NCBI GenBank assembly: GCA_000969725.1
Contig: JXSR01S061046.1
Reading direction: 5' to 3' (one strand)
Length of the DNA stretch: 34,840 bases
From: Ophiothrix spiculata
Lineage: Eukaryota; Echinodermata; Ophiuroidea; Amphilepidida; Ophiotrichidae
Under the pieces are notes generated by a model. That model had not been told where the DNA came from. It made no database searches and saw only the letters and a program-made list of their open reading frames with translations. A program made the translations under genes and the position numbers. Below, piece by piece: positions 1 through 10,078 of the stretch; position 1 is the stretch's first letter; each line of letters begins with the position of its first letter.

Positions 1-16
1 CTATAAATATGTCATA

Positions 17-33
17 TTTATTTATTTATTTAT
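17..33. repeat. (TTTA)n short simple repeat
   Basis: A short run of TTTA units. The rest of 1-393 shows no recognisable feature. Confidence 0.6.
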
Positions 34-393
34 GTTGCTGGTGTCAGAGTCACTGATCATCCCAAAGCTCAGGTGCCTCTAACCCTACCTAACCGATGAC
101 AACCACTAAACTAAGGCAAATGGAATGCTGGAAGGAGAAGAACTAGAAAAAGAAGAAAAATGAGCTATGGAAGGTAGAGGTTGCTCGTTCCTCACTCTGG
201 TAATCCACAGAAAAACCAGTCCACCACCATAAAAACCAGTCCACCACCACTGAATTGCACTGAAATGTGAATTTTCGGAAGATTTTTTTGACAACATCGT
301 GCATACTAATGAGTTTGTACGGGATTGGTAGAAAAAATGGTCATGTGATCAATGTTCCAGAGATTTCCGAATGGATTTTGAAAAGGTCTACAG

Positions 394-899
394 CAGTTCG
401 GCGGAACTCACAATTCGGATACGTATCCGAATTTGGATACTCCGTATCAAAATTCTGATACCCGTATCCGAATTTGGATTAAAAACAGCTAACGGGATAT
501 CAGCTGAAATTAATATTCAGCTTAACCGCGCACCATACCGGTATTTATAAAAGTCAATAACATTATCATCATTTGTCTAACTTCTAAGAAAGTTTTGGCA
601 AAATTATTTTGCCTTCTGTGATAAGGAGCTATCAGGACATGTTTCGAAGCTGTCCTGTTGGAATTGCACAGATGGAAATGACATTTCCACAGATACATTT
701 ATCATAAATGCAAGAAAGATGTACTACATGTACTTGCCAGCTTGCGCTATCGATTTGTTTCCTGCGCCACGACAGGCGTATCAGAATTAGGATACCCCTC
801 CATATCCTAATTCTGATACGGGTATCACAATTTGGATACAAAATGTACGTGGGTATCCTAATTCGGATACGTATCCGAATTGTGAGTTCCGCCGAACTG
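394..899. mobile_element. Non-autonomous DNA transposon (MITE), CAGTTCGG ends, with palindromic unit arrays
   Basis: The first 39 bases (394-432) are an exact reverse complement of the last 39 (861-899); the ends read CAGTTCGGCGG...CCGCCGAACTG. Each side carries an array of 18-bp near-palindromes of the form GTAT-N3-AATT-N3-ATAC: 405-422, 423-440, 444-461 and 464-481 on the left; 778-795, 802-819, 822-839, 853-870 and 871-888 on the right. The core of the TIR, ATTCGGATAC plus its complement, is a perfect 20-bp palindrome. The middle (482-777) has no long open frame, so the element would need a transposase from elsewhere. A CAG...CTG terminus is typical of hAT-like elements, but I see no 8-bp target duplication, so the superfamily is open. 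Open frames here are shadows of the repeats. Confidence 0.9.
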
Positions 900-1148
900 A
901 TAAGAGTCTCACGATGTTCAGTTGCCAACTATGGTAGCAGACTTTTAATGAATATGGCCCAACTGAAAAGTACAATCAAAACAGAATCAAATTAGCAATA
1001 AGACAGAAAGCAGGAGTCTACCGTGACTCTGTAACTGTCAAAATCAGAAATAGTATTGTGATTATGTTTTGATCAGAATTAGCTATCAGGAACAAACATG
1101 TCATTTTCTTTCAGGAATGATGGTTTGTAATTGAGAACAAATCTGTTA

Positions 1149-1213
1149 TGATTAAAGTGCAGATGTGTGTGTGTTATTATTAATCACACCTTGATCTGAA
1201 AATGGAGATCAAT
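1149..1213 (+). repeat. Dispersed repeat, copy 1
   Basis: Matches 5801-5880 in order: GATTAAAGTGCAGATG, then TATTAATCA, then AAAATGGAGATCAAT, with a longer middle in the second copy. No terminal structure is visible. Otherwise nothing is seen in 900-1684. Confidence 0.6.
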
Positions 1214-1684
1214 GGAGATACAAAACTAGGCTCTACTTCCAAAGAGTTTCCCTTGCCCTACAGACAGTTGCTCATACTTTAAAGCGTACTACTAACACCC
1301 GGAAATATTTTTCACTGACCTAAGATAAGTAAACTAAAGACTTAAATGGTCAGAAACATTTGCTTTCATCCAGTTAAATAATATTCACAGATGGTAAGAG
1401 GCATTCATTCTCCATTTAAACTTATAATTCTGAGCAGATGTCGTAGGCGAATGACTCTCAGGCGAGCAAATACATTTGGATGCAAAGCATAAACAAGGTT
1501 TTTTTAATCTGTACATGGTCTGTATGATTTATTTGTATTAGACACTTTTCTTTTAAACGTTTCATTCAAGTTGTAATTTGTTTTCAGATTGCATGTCCAG
1601 TTTCTAAACAAAATAATGTGCTTGTAAATTCTCAATCTTGATAAGTCCAAATAGTTCACCAATCGTGTTGGAATACACCTTAAC

Positions 1685-1960
1685 TCAGGCCCGTAGCCAG
1701 GATTTTTTTAAGAAGGGTGGTGCGGATTTTCAAAAAGTGGACCTTTTAGAGGAAAAATTTTCGTTTTGGTCGACACTAAACTAACTTTAGTGGTTTTGAC
1801 AAAGTAACTAGCAAAAAAAAAAAGGGGGTTTGTAACTTTTGCAAGCATTTAGTGTAGTATTTTATTAAAAAACGACCTACATTTACATATTTTGGTGCCT
1901 TGAGTGTTCTTTTGGTGAACATTTAGGGACTTTTTGTGGACCTTTTTTGTACATTGTCAA
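1685..1960 (+). mobile_element. One end of an interspersed element (CAGGCCCGTAGCCAGG type)
   Basis: Starts CAGGCCCGTAGCCAGGATTT, a terminus I associate from memory with abundant DNA elements of marine invertebrates. It is followed by poly-T and poly-A/G-rich sequence. No matching inverted end is found downstream, so this is probably a truncated copy. The right limit is approximate. Confidence 0.4.
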
Positions 1961-2190
1961 AGCAATGAGTGTAAATGAAATCAAGTTTTGTGATTTAGGC
2001 ACATACAGTTCTTTAAGAATAACTACACAAGCTATCAATGCAAAAATGCAAGCAGGAAAAAGGACATCAACATTTTAAGTGCAAGTTTGTTTTTTTATTT
2101 TCCCAAGATTAACCTTGTTAATTACGCCAAGATAATTTAGCACTGTATTACGTAGACTGATTATTTCCTAATCTGTTAGTCACTAAGCAA

Positions 2191-2789
2191 TACGAGGGGG
2201 TATCAACAAGTTTTAAACTTTACTCAGAAGGGATTTAGCTATATCAATGGAATTTTGTCAGAATACCCATTTGTCTTTATGTACATTATGGTGAAGAAAT
2301 TGTCTCATAAGTAGGTTTACTTTCTTTACAGGTGGCGTTTGATGTCATTTACCTACCCGTTAAAACATAAGCTGCATTGAGGAAATTGAGACATGCAGTG
2401 TAATTAAGTCCCTGCATTTGAAGGGTTATAAGGCTCAGTAAATCTTAATAGTGGCACCACCAAAGTTTAGTTGTTTGATACCATAGTAACATGTAGCGTT
2501 TCCTCTATCCATTGATACCAAAATCATGGAAATCGGTCCATAAATGACGCTACAATAGTTTAATAAAACCTGACCTGAAGATGTTGATTTTCAAGGAAAT
2601 ATAAAATCAGATTTTTTAATAGACAGGGTCCCTACAATAACGGTCAGTAGACAGACAGTTGAAAGTGGGAGAAATGTGTTACTTTGCACATTGACTATGC
2701 AAAGATGTTTAAACTATCTCATTTTAAAATTTTGCTCCTGGCGCCATTTCTTCTGGGTAAAGTTTTAAACTTTTTAATACCCCCTCATA
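2191..2789 (+). mobile_element. 600-bp TA-flanked DNA element, copy 1
   Basis: Ends are TACGAGGGGGTATCAA... and ...TTAATACCCCCTCATA, inverted over about 45 bp with few mismatches and with TA at both outer edges, the signature of Tc1/mariner-like insertion (superfamily inferred). The interior aligns with copies at 8228-8823 (opposite orientation) and 11325-11924 (same orientation), for example GTGGGAGAAATGTGTTACTT near the right end. No intact transposase frame is present; at 599 bp it is about half a typical mariner. It is a non-autonomous or decayed element. Confidence 0.85.
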
Positions 2790-3250
2790 CTTTGTTTTGA
2801 TAGACACAGTTTTGACATCATGAAATAGATTATAGGCAGTTCAATACAGGAAGTTTCAATGCTTCAAGAGCTTCCCCATTAGTTCCGTTGTTATTGCAGT
2901 AAGCGTTTCTATACTTCCTCTCAGTTTCACAGGTAACTTATCAAGTAGGCCATAGTTACACTTGTCGCCTTGGAAACAGGGCATCTTATATGTCTCCATC
3001 ATCTTGTAGGGAAATCAGAAACAGAATGGTGATATTTTGTAGGTTTACTTATTTGGCCTAAAATAAGCTATTTATACCATGTAAAGGAAACCTGACATGC
3101 TATTTGTTACTGTGATGTTTTGATAACAGAAATTGGCATATTGTCTTGATTTTCACACATATTGTGTTCATTTGATGTGAAATATTGTGTTCATTTTGTT
3201 ATCTCATAGAAAAATCATAGCATAGTACACTGTTGCCATGCAGTTTTACC
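2790..3250. other. Stretch with no feature recognised
   Basis: AT-rich sequence with no convincing coding segment or inverted repeat. A pyrimidine-rich acceptor-like site near 2910-2938 is followed by no usable open segment. Confidence 0.6.
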
Positions 3251-3608
3251 TATACTCTATAAACCTTGAAGTATGCAACAAGCAGCCGATTAACGCACAT
3301 TAACCAATATGATTATACGAGGAACTAAATAAGTCCTGATTTTTCGAATCATAAACACATACTAAATCTTGGTGAAAACTTATGTTCAATGTTTGACCAT
3401 GTGGTAGCAACAAAATTAATACCAAAATCATGAATGATTTACATGCAAATATATTAGTACACAGTGAGTTGGTCTTAATCAATCACTACTAGTCTCTTAC
3501 ACAATACAAAACCATCAGTCCACAATGTTGTAGAATACAAGTGATGTGCTATGGAGCTCGTAACAGAGTCTGATTGCTTGTTGCATACTTCAAGATTTAT
3601 AGAGTATA
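3251..3608. mobile_element. MITE with 33-bp TIRs and TA edges
   Basis: 3251-3283 is the reverse complement of 3576-3608 with one mismatch. Ends read TATACTCTATAAA and TTTATAGAGTATA, so an outer TA target duplication fits a Tc1/mariner-like MITE. The interior has no meaningful frame. Confidence 0.85.
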
Positions 3609-3723
3609 CTGGTACTTCTTTAAGAGTTCCTTTGAATTAAGAAATCACAAATTATTACATGTTGGAGAGAGAGACTAGTTTTTAAAGTTGTGTGCTATGG
3701 TGAGCAAAATGCCACAGGTATTA

Positions 3724-3943
3724 GGGACGCACCATTAGATTTCCAAGGGGGGAGCAGGAAGTTGGGTTCGGGGTTGATTTTTTTTTTTGCGTCCCGTTCG
3801 GGGGCAAATTTTTTTTCTTGGAAATTACTGTTTTTCCCCTATTCCATGTTCAGGGGTGAATTTGTTTTTCTTCTGCCTATGGAGGGGAATTTTTTCTTTC
3901 TAAAAACTTCCTGCTCCCCCCTTGTAATCTAATGGTGCGCTCC
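3724..3943. mobile_element. PIF/Harbinger-like MITE (220 bp)
   Basis: About 39-bp TIRs: GGGACGCACCATTAGATT at the left, and the right end complement GGAGCGCACCATTAGATT, both continuing into AAGGGGGGAGCAGGAAGTT. TTA flanks both sides (3721-3723 and 3944-3946), the 3-bp target duplication typical of PIF/Harbinger. The interior is runs of T broken by G-rich blocks and encodes nothing. Confidence 0.85.
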
Positions 3944-4708
3944 TTATGTTTTCCTTCATGAAGAAATATTAACTCTCCTGTACCTTGTCTCCCCACCTAC
4001 CCCATCCCACAAAAAACAGGATATTGGTAAAACGTCACCGAGCTTCATTGACACCAGCAGCCAGTCATAAATCTTTCGTAAATCGATGTATCGTTAATTT
4101 CAAAAGCAGCCTAACACTAAATAAATAGAGGCAAAAGATTATTGGATAACATGATAAAGAAAATAGAAAGAGAACAAAAGTTGGTGATATTTTCATAAAT
4201 TTATTGTAAAAAAGTTTGCAATTTACTCGTGTGTGGAGTTATAAGCTGATTTTGTTTCCCAAGCCTGGATTTGAATCTGGAAGGACCGGTTCAGAGTCCA
4301 CTATTGTATAGAATATTTGATGCAACAATTATCCATGTTTGAATTATTCACACCTATCTACTAGTGCACTTTTGGATTAGAACAGAGATTTGATGATGAA
4401 AAATCAATATCGTATATAATACTTTTTTTTATTCCCACCTACATCATATATTCTATCATGAATTACATTGATATACATAAAATCTGATTGAAATACTTTT
4501 TTGCACAAAAACAGGTAAAGAATATTCTATACTAAGGAAAACTATAAACCCTTCCTAACATTTGAAGTTTATTGGCAAGACTCATGGGCCTTATGCTCCA
4601 AGTGGTAGCTCAAGCAGGTTTTTAGGCATTATATTAGCAACAGAGGGATTGTGTATTTGTTAGATGCAAAATATTTTAACACAAGTTTTATTTGATTTTG
4701 GAAATTCT
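3944..4708. other. Stretch with no firm feature
   Basis: AT-rich, intron-like. A short open segment after an acceptor-like AACAG at 4018-4019 reads DIGKTSPSFIDTSSQS then stop, with AATAAA further on; judged too weak to call (see rejected items). Confidence 0.5.
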
Positions 4709-4855
4709 GGTTATTTTTCACATCGTATATTCAACTTTCACTATTTTTATTTATTTCCATTCACAGTACATGGAAATGAAATGGGGTTATTTTTCACATC
4801 GTATATTCAACTTTCACAATTTTTTTTATTTATTTCCATTCACAGTACATGGAAA
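4709..4855 (+). repeat. Tandem duplication (two units, 76-bp period) containing a splice-acceptor-like sequence
   Basis: Unit 1 at 4709-4776 and unit 2 at 4785-4855 are near identical, running from GGTTATTTTTCACATCG to CACAGTACATGGAAA. Each unit carries a pyrimidine-rich tract ending CCATTCACAG, so the acceptor of the candidate exon at 4846 exists twice, 79 bases apart. Confidence 0.9.
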
Positions 4856-4910
4856 GGTACACAGCAGCAAAGAAGAAGATGTTCTAATGGCAGATGTCAT
4901 CAACAATCAG
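4846..4910 (+). CDS. Candidate internal coding exon (unrecognised protein)
   Basis: A T-rich tract ending CCATTCACAG precedes position 4846, and CAG|GTACCA follows 4910. Read as TA + 21 codons the segment is open and gives HGKVHSSKEEDVLMADVINN-Q, an acidic, helix-like peptide. It starts inside a codon (needs a phase 1 partner upstream) and ends on a codon boundary, which fits the candidate exon at 7625. The duplicated upstream acceptor (exon start 4767) would add 79 bases and shift the frame. The donor is only moderate and the segment is short; the protein family is not recognised. Chance is a real alternative. Confidence 0.35.
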
Positions 4911-4990
4911 GTACCATCATTCCATCACTAACCAATCCATAGTGTTCAGTGTTCAGACTAACCACAAGGCAACATCAAGGCCACCAACCT

Positions 4991-5260
4991 CAGCGGCGGA
5001 TTTAGAGGGGGCACAGCCGGCGTGCGCTCCCTCTTATTTTGGTAGAGCGGCAAAAAGCCATCTCTTTTGAATGATTTTATTCCTTGAAAATCAATAATTT
5101 TGTCAAGAACAGCAGCAAATACATCATTTTCAGGTATATTCGAACAGTTCTGAACCCTTCAACACCTTTTCTTTTTAGAGCAACACCTGACTTTGAAAGG
5201 ACACAGAAAGGGCTGTCAAAATCACGCCCCCTCTTTTGAAAACTCCTGGATCCGCCCCTG
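4991..5260. mobile_element. hAT-like MITE (CAGGGGCGGAT ends), 270 bp
   Basis: Left end CAGCGGCGGATTTAG; right end complement CAGGGGCGGATCCAG; both are followed by AGGGGGC. CAG...CTG termini and this sequence type fit hAT-like MITEs, from general knowledge. The flanks do not show a clear 8-bp duplication. Reading frames inside are repeat-derived. Confidence 0.7.
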
Positions 5261-5522
5261 CACCTGTTTGATTTGTACCAGGATTTGTATAACATTTGAT
5301 GCCCAATTTGGTGCTTTTGACGATCGAAATGATCAAAGATAGTGAGTCTACCAACAAGTTTCCATGGACAAGAACTTTCTTGCCATTTTCACTTGCAGTT
5401 TTATCAATTCAAGAAAATTGAACTTGTGGAAACAGTAACATTGTGATTTTTAAAAATATTTTTTAATCGGAATTGCAATTGACTGGATCATCTTGGAAGA
5501 ATTTTATTCCGTTCAATAAGTA

Positions 5523-5683
5523 AGGTAAAGGTAAAGGGGGCGCCCTGTGTTTCACAGGTCCGAGTGCCCATCTCTCTTACGAAGCGTTTGGGCCAGACTC
5601 CACAATTGTTATGTTTGCGGTGAGGGGGTCGCCACACCTCCTTCCCTGCAAGTCTGTTACCTTCCCAGCATTGAAGAAAGCCG
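5523..5683 (-). mobile_element. SINE-like retroposon, 161 bp, with 12-bp target duplication
   Basis: GTTCAATAAGTA occurs directly before (5511-5522) and directly after (5684-5695). Read on the minus strand the insert ends in a short ACCTTT-type tail (CCCCCTTTACCTTTACCTT), as SINEs and other target-primed insertions do. Inside I find no clear pol III A/B boxes and no open frame, so the family is unknown. Confidence 0.7.
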
Positions 5684-5800
5684 GTTCAATAAGTACTGTT
5701 GAAATACAGTCTGCATCGTAAGCTGATTCTTCTCAAGGAGCTCCTGGTTGTTTGTTTATGAACCAGTTTGTTTAAAAAATATTTTCTTTATATGGAAACA

Positions 5801-5880
5801 TGATAAAAGTGCAGATGGCAGATGTCTGTGCTTCAGTGTGTTGGTATTAATCATGTCATGATCCTAAAATGGAGATCAAT
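5801..5880 (+). repeat. Dispersed repeat, copy 2
   Basis: Counterpart of 1149-1213, same orientation, with an extra stretch in the middle (GCAGATGTCTGTGCTTCAG). Confidence 0.6.
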
Positions 5881-5883
5881 TAA

Positions 5884-5924
5884 TTTATATCAAGTTTGCA
5901 GCACTTGTGCCAACTTGATATAAA
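5884..5924. repeat. Hairpin, 13-bp perfect stem
   Basis: TTTATATCAAGTT at 5884-5896 pairs with AACTTGATATAAA at 5912-5924 around a 15-base loop. No T-run or other sign of a terminator. Confidence 0.7.
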
Positions 5925-6990
5925 CTGTGTTAGATTTTATGCTGTGTAGAAATACAAGTCGGGAACTGAACCAATCATGGCTTATAAATTGCACAATAAT
6001 ACAGCTGTGTCTTTTAGAAATGAAAAGAAACTATATTTGGATATCTACGTATGGTGGAACTGTCCCCATGATTTATGCAACATTGCTGTACCTTCAGTGT
6101 TGTAATATTGCAATGATGCTCAACAAGATCTTCATTTAATACATTTCCAATGTACCACATGGTAGCCTGCTGTCTTCAGTTTGTTGATACATACAGTATT
6201 CAGATGGTAACACAGAATTTGCTGAGCTTACTACATATGTGCTTATGCGCACATTAAGGAATCTGGAATGTTCATTATTTTCTGCAAGACGAGTAAAAAG
6301 ACATGAAGAAGAAGGACATAGGACATATCATTGATTACATTTTTGTAAAACTAGTATATGGCTTATATTAATAAGATCTCTGCTCCACGATAAATGCTGA
6401 ATCACCCGCAAACTCAAATTCATTGCATGGTCATCTCAAACGTCATGTACAGTGGATTTTGTTTTTCACAAAGGTCATTGCATGGTACGATGAATTTAAA
6501 TTACTTTAATATTCGTGAACGAAGTCGCCTACATTTCGTTAGCAAACATGATTGCACAATTTTCCAAGTGCGATGAATATTTTTAACCTTAAGCTGGCAA
6601 TTGTAAATCCATTGCAAAATATCCATTCATTCAAAAAATAACAAAGAAAATGTAAATGCAGATGGTCATTGCTACCATAAAAATTTGGTCATTTATTTAC
6701 TTGGAATGTTTAAAAATCCATTTTGCAAGCTTCTATAGTTGTACAAGCATCTCCTGCTCACATTTTACACGAATGGTCTTTAAAATGGATTAAATTGCCA
6801 ATCTTAAAAGTGCAATTCATGATTTTGATATGACAAAAACCTCACCTCTTTTCTAGCTAAATAAAATAAAGAGTACAACATAAACATGTACTGAAAATTT
6901 CATTTAGTTCAGACCATTCGTTTTCAAGTTTTTAAGCTTTTCAGCATTTTGAAAATCCCCATACTACAAAGGCTACTGTGTTGTAATTAC
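5925..6990. other. Stretch with no feature recognised
   Basis: AT-rich, no inverted-repeat element and no open segment with both splice signals. A 70-codon open frame at 5927-6139 has no supporting motif. Confidence 0.6.
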
Positions 6991-7006
6991 TGTCGGGGCC
7001 CCGACA
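6991..7006. repeat. Perfect 16-bp GC-rich palindrome TGTCGGGGCCCCGACA
   Basis: Stands in strongly AT-rich DNA, and its flanks (GTAATTAC and ATAATTAG) extend the symmetry imperfectly. Nothing else is seen from 7007 to 7600. Confidence 0.85.
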
Positions 7007-7624
7007 ATAATTAGAAAGTCACACATTTTCTCACTTTTCTCAAAAATACAAGCACATATGAAAAAATTGTTTGGCAATTGTAACATATACCATATGAGGA
7101 TCCATATAAGCCAAAAAATTAGATTTTGATAGAGGTGACCTTGAGGATGAAAAATAAATCATAAATTTCCCCTTTAAAGTTGAAAAATGTTTGCAATAGA
7201 TTTTATTTCATTTGCGTGTAATCAATAGTACCCTTACAATATCCATCCCACTCGAAAAGCGGTGCTATGAAAAAGTCCATTACACCGTTATAGAGAAATC
7301 AATTTCCTGAAATTGATCGCTCTTCGATTATGATGAATTTCAGTTTCACAATGAAAATCAACATTTGTGAAAACTTCCCCTAACTCATTTTGGTTATTCA
7401 ATTTTTCTGATGCCTTTTATCTTGTCATATTTTGCAAATATTGAAACACAAGCTTTGTATTCAGATTTGCGTACAGTTCACATAAAGTAAAATGTGTAAG
7501 TACTGTTTCTTCTATGTGCAAATGAATCTCTGCACCAAACGTTGACTTGTGGGACCAGGGATGATGATTCCATTACACTAGGTGGGATTAGCTCTTGCTC
7601 AGAGCTGTCCACTACCCTCTGCAG

Positions 7625-7730
7625 TACAATCAAAAGTGTGTTGAAACCTTTCGCCAGGCAGCCGCGCGGCTGCCTGGCTCATTGCTGGGTCTGTGGGAGG
7701 GGCGATCGGTGGGAACGGTACTAGTTCTAG
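7625..7730 (+). CDS. Candidate coding exon (unrecognised), GC-rich
   Basis: TCCACTACCCTCTGCAG precedes 7625 and CTAG|GTGTGA follows 7730. Phase 0 reading is open for 35 codons plus one base (YNQKCVETFRQAAARLPGSL...), and the frame stays open beyond. Entry phase fits the exit of 4846-4910, exit phase fits the entry of 7926-8096. It is much richer in G+C than its surroundings. A 26-bp perfect palindrome (7653-7678) lies inside, encoding RQAAARLPG; that is odd for coding DNA and could mean the segment is a repeat. No family recognised. Confidence 0.3.
7653..7678. repeat. Perfect 26-bp GC-rich palindrome
   Basis: GCCAGGCAGCCGC is followed directly by its reverse complement GCGGCTGCCTGGC with no spacer. 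It includes GCGC and two CpG sites. Confidence 0.95.
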
Positions 7731-7925
7731 GTGTGATATGTAGTCTGGGCTCTCTCTTCTGAATCTATGAAAAATGTGTGGTTGGTTTCAAACAACATGA
7801 GTTAAGTATAGGGTTTTTATGTGTTAGATAGACTGGCAAGCAGTTATCATTGGTTTGACAGTCTTTTCATTTCTATCAGAGCAGAGTCAACTTGTTAAAC
7901 ACACATGTTTTTCATCAGTTTTCAG

Positions 7926-8096
7926 CGCCCCACCCCTATTACACCAACGTGGAACTGATAGACTGGTTAAAAGTACACAGCAGTAACATATATAAATATC
8001 AAAACACATCCTTGATCCACATGGATGGGATTAGTCTCAAGCTGCAAGAGATTAAGCTCAATTCCACTCTGTTATCTCTTCTATCTTATTACCGAA
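7926..8096 (+). CDS. Candidate internal coding exon (unrecognised protein)
   Basis: TTTTTCATCAGTTTTCAG precedes 7926, and GAA|GTGAGTAA, close to the donor consensus, follows 8096. The 171-bp segment is open over 56 codons with 2 bases at the start and 1 at the end (phase 1 to phase 1). The peptide begins PHPYYTNVELIDWLKVHSSN and ends LLSLLSYYR. Codon use is mixed, with more G/C-ending codons than the flanks. Both splice sites are good and the peptide looks like real protein, but I cannot name a family. Confidence 0.5.
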
Positions 8097-8227
8097 GTGA
8101 GTAACAGTCGCAGGAACAGGTTTGAGCTGAGACTTGTTAACAACAGAAAGACACAATATATCAACAGCAATATGTGAATGGCAACACCTTTTGTCAAGGT
8201 TGCCAAATTTTGTCTTCGGAACGTGCA

Positions 8228-8823
8228 TACGAGGGGGTATCAAAAAGTTTTTACCGAGAAGAAATAGAGCCAGGAACATAATTTTATTACGAGATACTTA
8301 AGGCATCTTCACATAGTCAATATGCAAAATACCACATTTCTCCCAACTTTTACCCGACTATCCATAGACCGTTATTGTAGGGGTCCTCTCAGTTGAATAA
8401 ATCAGTGTTTGTATTTCAATGAAAATCAACATTTTTAGGTCGGCCATGTTTTATTACATCATTGTGCCGTCATTCAGCGAACAATTTTCATAATTTTGGT
8501 ATCAATGGAAAGAATAAAGCCTACCCTTTACTAAAGTATCAAACAACTAAACTTTGGTCATGTCATTAAGATGTACTGGGCCCTGTAACCCTTCAAATGC
8601 AGGGACTTAATTACACTGCATGTCTCAATTTCCTACATACAGCTTAAATTTTAGTGGGTAGGTAGATGACATCAATTGCCGCATGTGAAAAAAGTAAAAC
8701 TACTTATTAAACCATTTCTGCACCATATTGTACATAAAGACAAGTGACTATTTTGACAAAATTTCATTGATATAGCTCCATCCCTTCTGGGTAAAGTTTA
8801 AAACTTTTTGATACCCCTTCGTA
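8228..8823 (-). mobile_element. 600-bp TA-flanked DNA element, copy 2 (inverted)
   Basis: Same family as 2191-2789, in opposite orientation: ACATTTCTCCCAACTTTTAC here is the complement of the GTGGGAGAAATGT block there. TIRs begin TACGAGGGGGTATCAAAAAG and end ACTTTTTGATACCCCTTCGTA, with TA at the edges. No intact frame. Confidence 0.85.
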
Positions 8824-9340
8824 TGTGCATGATAATGCAAAACTGTAGTTTACCTTTTCGGGTTGCACTTTTACATGATATGATGTTTGAAGAACTATTT
8901 ATTGTACTTATTGTATGATATCACTTTCTATATTTGGAAAGGTGAACAAAAATCAGGGTCTTTTAATTAGGATGTCTAGTTATGTTCCAAATGTAAAAAA
9001 AATTACTATGGGTGAGAGTTTTGTTTATTTAGGGGTATCTGTTTTCTTTGGCTAGTTTACTAACATAAGAGCATTTGTTTCATGCAGAGGCATAAGATGA
9101 AGGGACTCAAAACATGTAACTAGAGTGGTTCACCACAAATCAGCAATAGTACATCCATGAGTCTGTATTATATCATGGGCCGTTTTAGCTCAAGTTTAAA
9201 CAGTCCAAGTGAAATAAAAATATTTGGACGCTTTGAATGCAAGAGGTTTTTTGCTGAACCACACTGCAACATGTTTGAATACCCTTCAACTACAAAATTC
9301 TTACTGAAAATGTGATTCACTAGCATGTATATCAACTAGT
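8824..9340. other. Stretch with no feature recognised
   Basis: AT-rich. An acceptor-like TTTGTTTCATGCAG at about 9080 is followed by early stops in the frames that would fit. Confidence 0.6.
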
Positions 9341-9606
9341 GGGAGCGGGTTGGCGCAGCGGTAGTTTCCTCGCCTTGCACCAATGAGGTCCCGGGTTCAA
9401 GTTCTGCGCCCGTCGCTTTATGTGCATTTGGTTTTCAGTCCATGCTCGCTTCCGCAGGCTTTTCTCCAGGTACTCCGGTCTTCCTCCTGCATTCAAAACT
9501 GACTTTAAAAACATCCTGGAGCCCTGTTGAAGATAAGCTTCCTTTAGCTTACTTGGTATCAAGTACCAAGTTGGGTTTCCTTGGCAAAAGCCTAAACAAG
9601 GTGAAC
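9341..9606 (+). mobile_element. tRNA-derived SINE, copy 1 (intact pol III boxes)
   Basis: GGGAGCGGGT is followed by an A box TGGCGCAGCGG (9351-9361) and a B box GGTTCAAGTTC (9394-9404), spaced as in tRNA genes. The body includes TCTCCAGGTACTCCGGTCTTCC, resembling a central domain I remember from several deuterostome SINEs; which named domain is not resolved. Copy 2 at 27000-27306 shares the body. The 3' end is taken where the two copies stop matching (AACAAGGTGA). No protein is made; open frames across it are shadows. Confidence 0.85.
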
Positions 9607-10057
9607 TGTGGGATGCTCCCTCACAAAAGAATATGGTGAGCTGGTTGAAATACATTGTCAAATTGAAGTCTGAAGATATAATGATCAGGGGAATTTTTTT
9701 TTTTAATGATATTGTATGCATTGGGGCAATTACATGGGAGTGCATATCTAGATTAAATGGCATTTGCATTTACACAGGAATGCAGATCTAGATCAATCCA
9801 CATCTCACCTGGCAGGTATTCAGATCGATCTAGATTGGCTGAGTATTTTTGCACGTATATACATAATTGTCTAATGTTGCTGCAATTTTAACATGAACTG
9901 TTACAATATGCTGCGATTATCATGTTAAAGCTTATCATATATCATACTTTTAAAGGAGCTTGGTCAGATTTTTCAAAATTTAGTTTTCAATGTCATATGA
10001 AAGATGTCCGTTAAAAATTTTGTATTTCAAATCTGCCTTTATACGTTACTGTATAAT
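9607..10057. other. Stretch with no feature recognised
   Basis: AT-rich. The near-repeat CAGATCTAGATC / CAGATCGATCTAG around 9781-9833 is a minor local inverted motif. Confidence 0.5.
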
Positions 10058-10078
10058 TAATTATGGTTACCATAATTA
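10058..10078. repeat. 21-bp palindrome TAATTATGG-TTA-CCATAATTA
   Basis: Symmetric apart from the central base. It sits in a setting like the 6991-7006 palindrome: both are followed by AATTAG and then CACA(C)ATTTTC-type sequence. Confidence 0.8.

Noticed and set aside
394..899. CRISPR-like array of short palindromic repeats
   Set aside because: Units are nearly adjacent with no spacers of constant length, lie in inverted arms of a transposon, and the genome is eukaryotic.
4019..4125. Possible terminal exon (DIGKTSPSFIDTSSQS, stop, then AATAAA)
   Set aside because: Only 16 codons, poor polypyrimidine tract, and a downstream candidate exon would not belong to the same transcript; kept as a note only.
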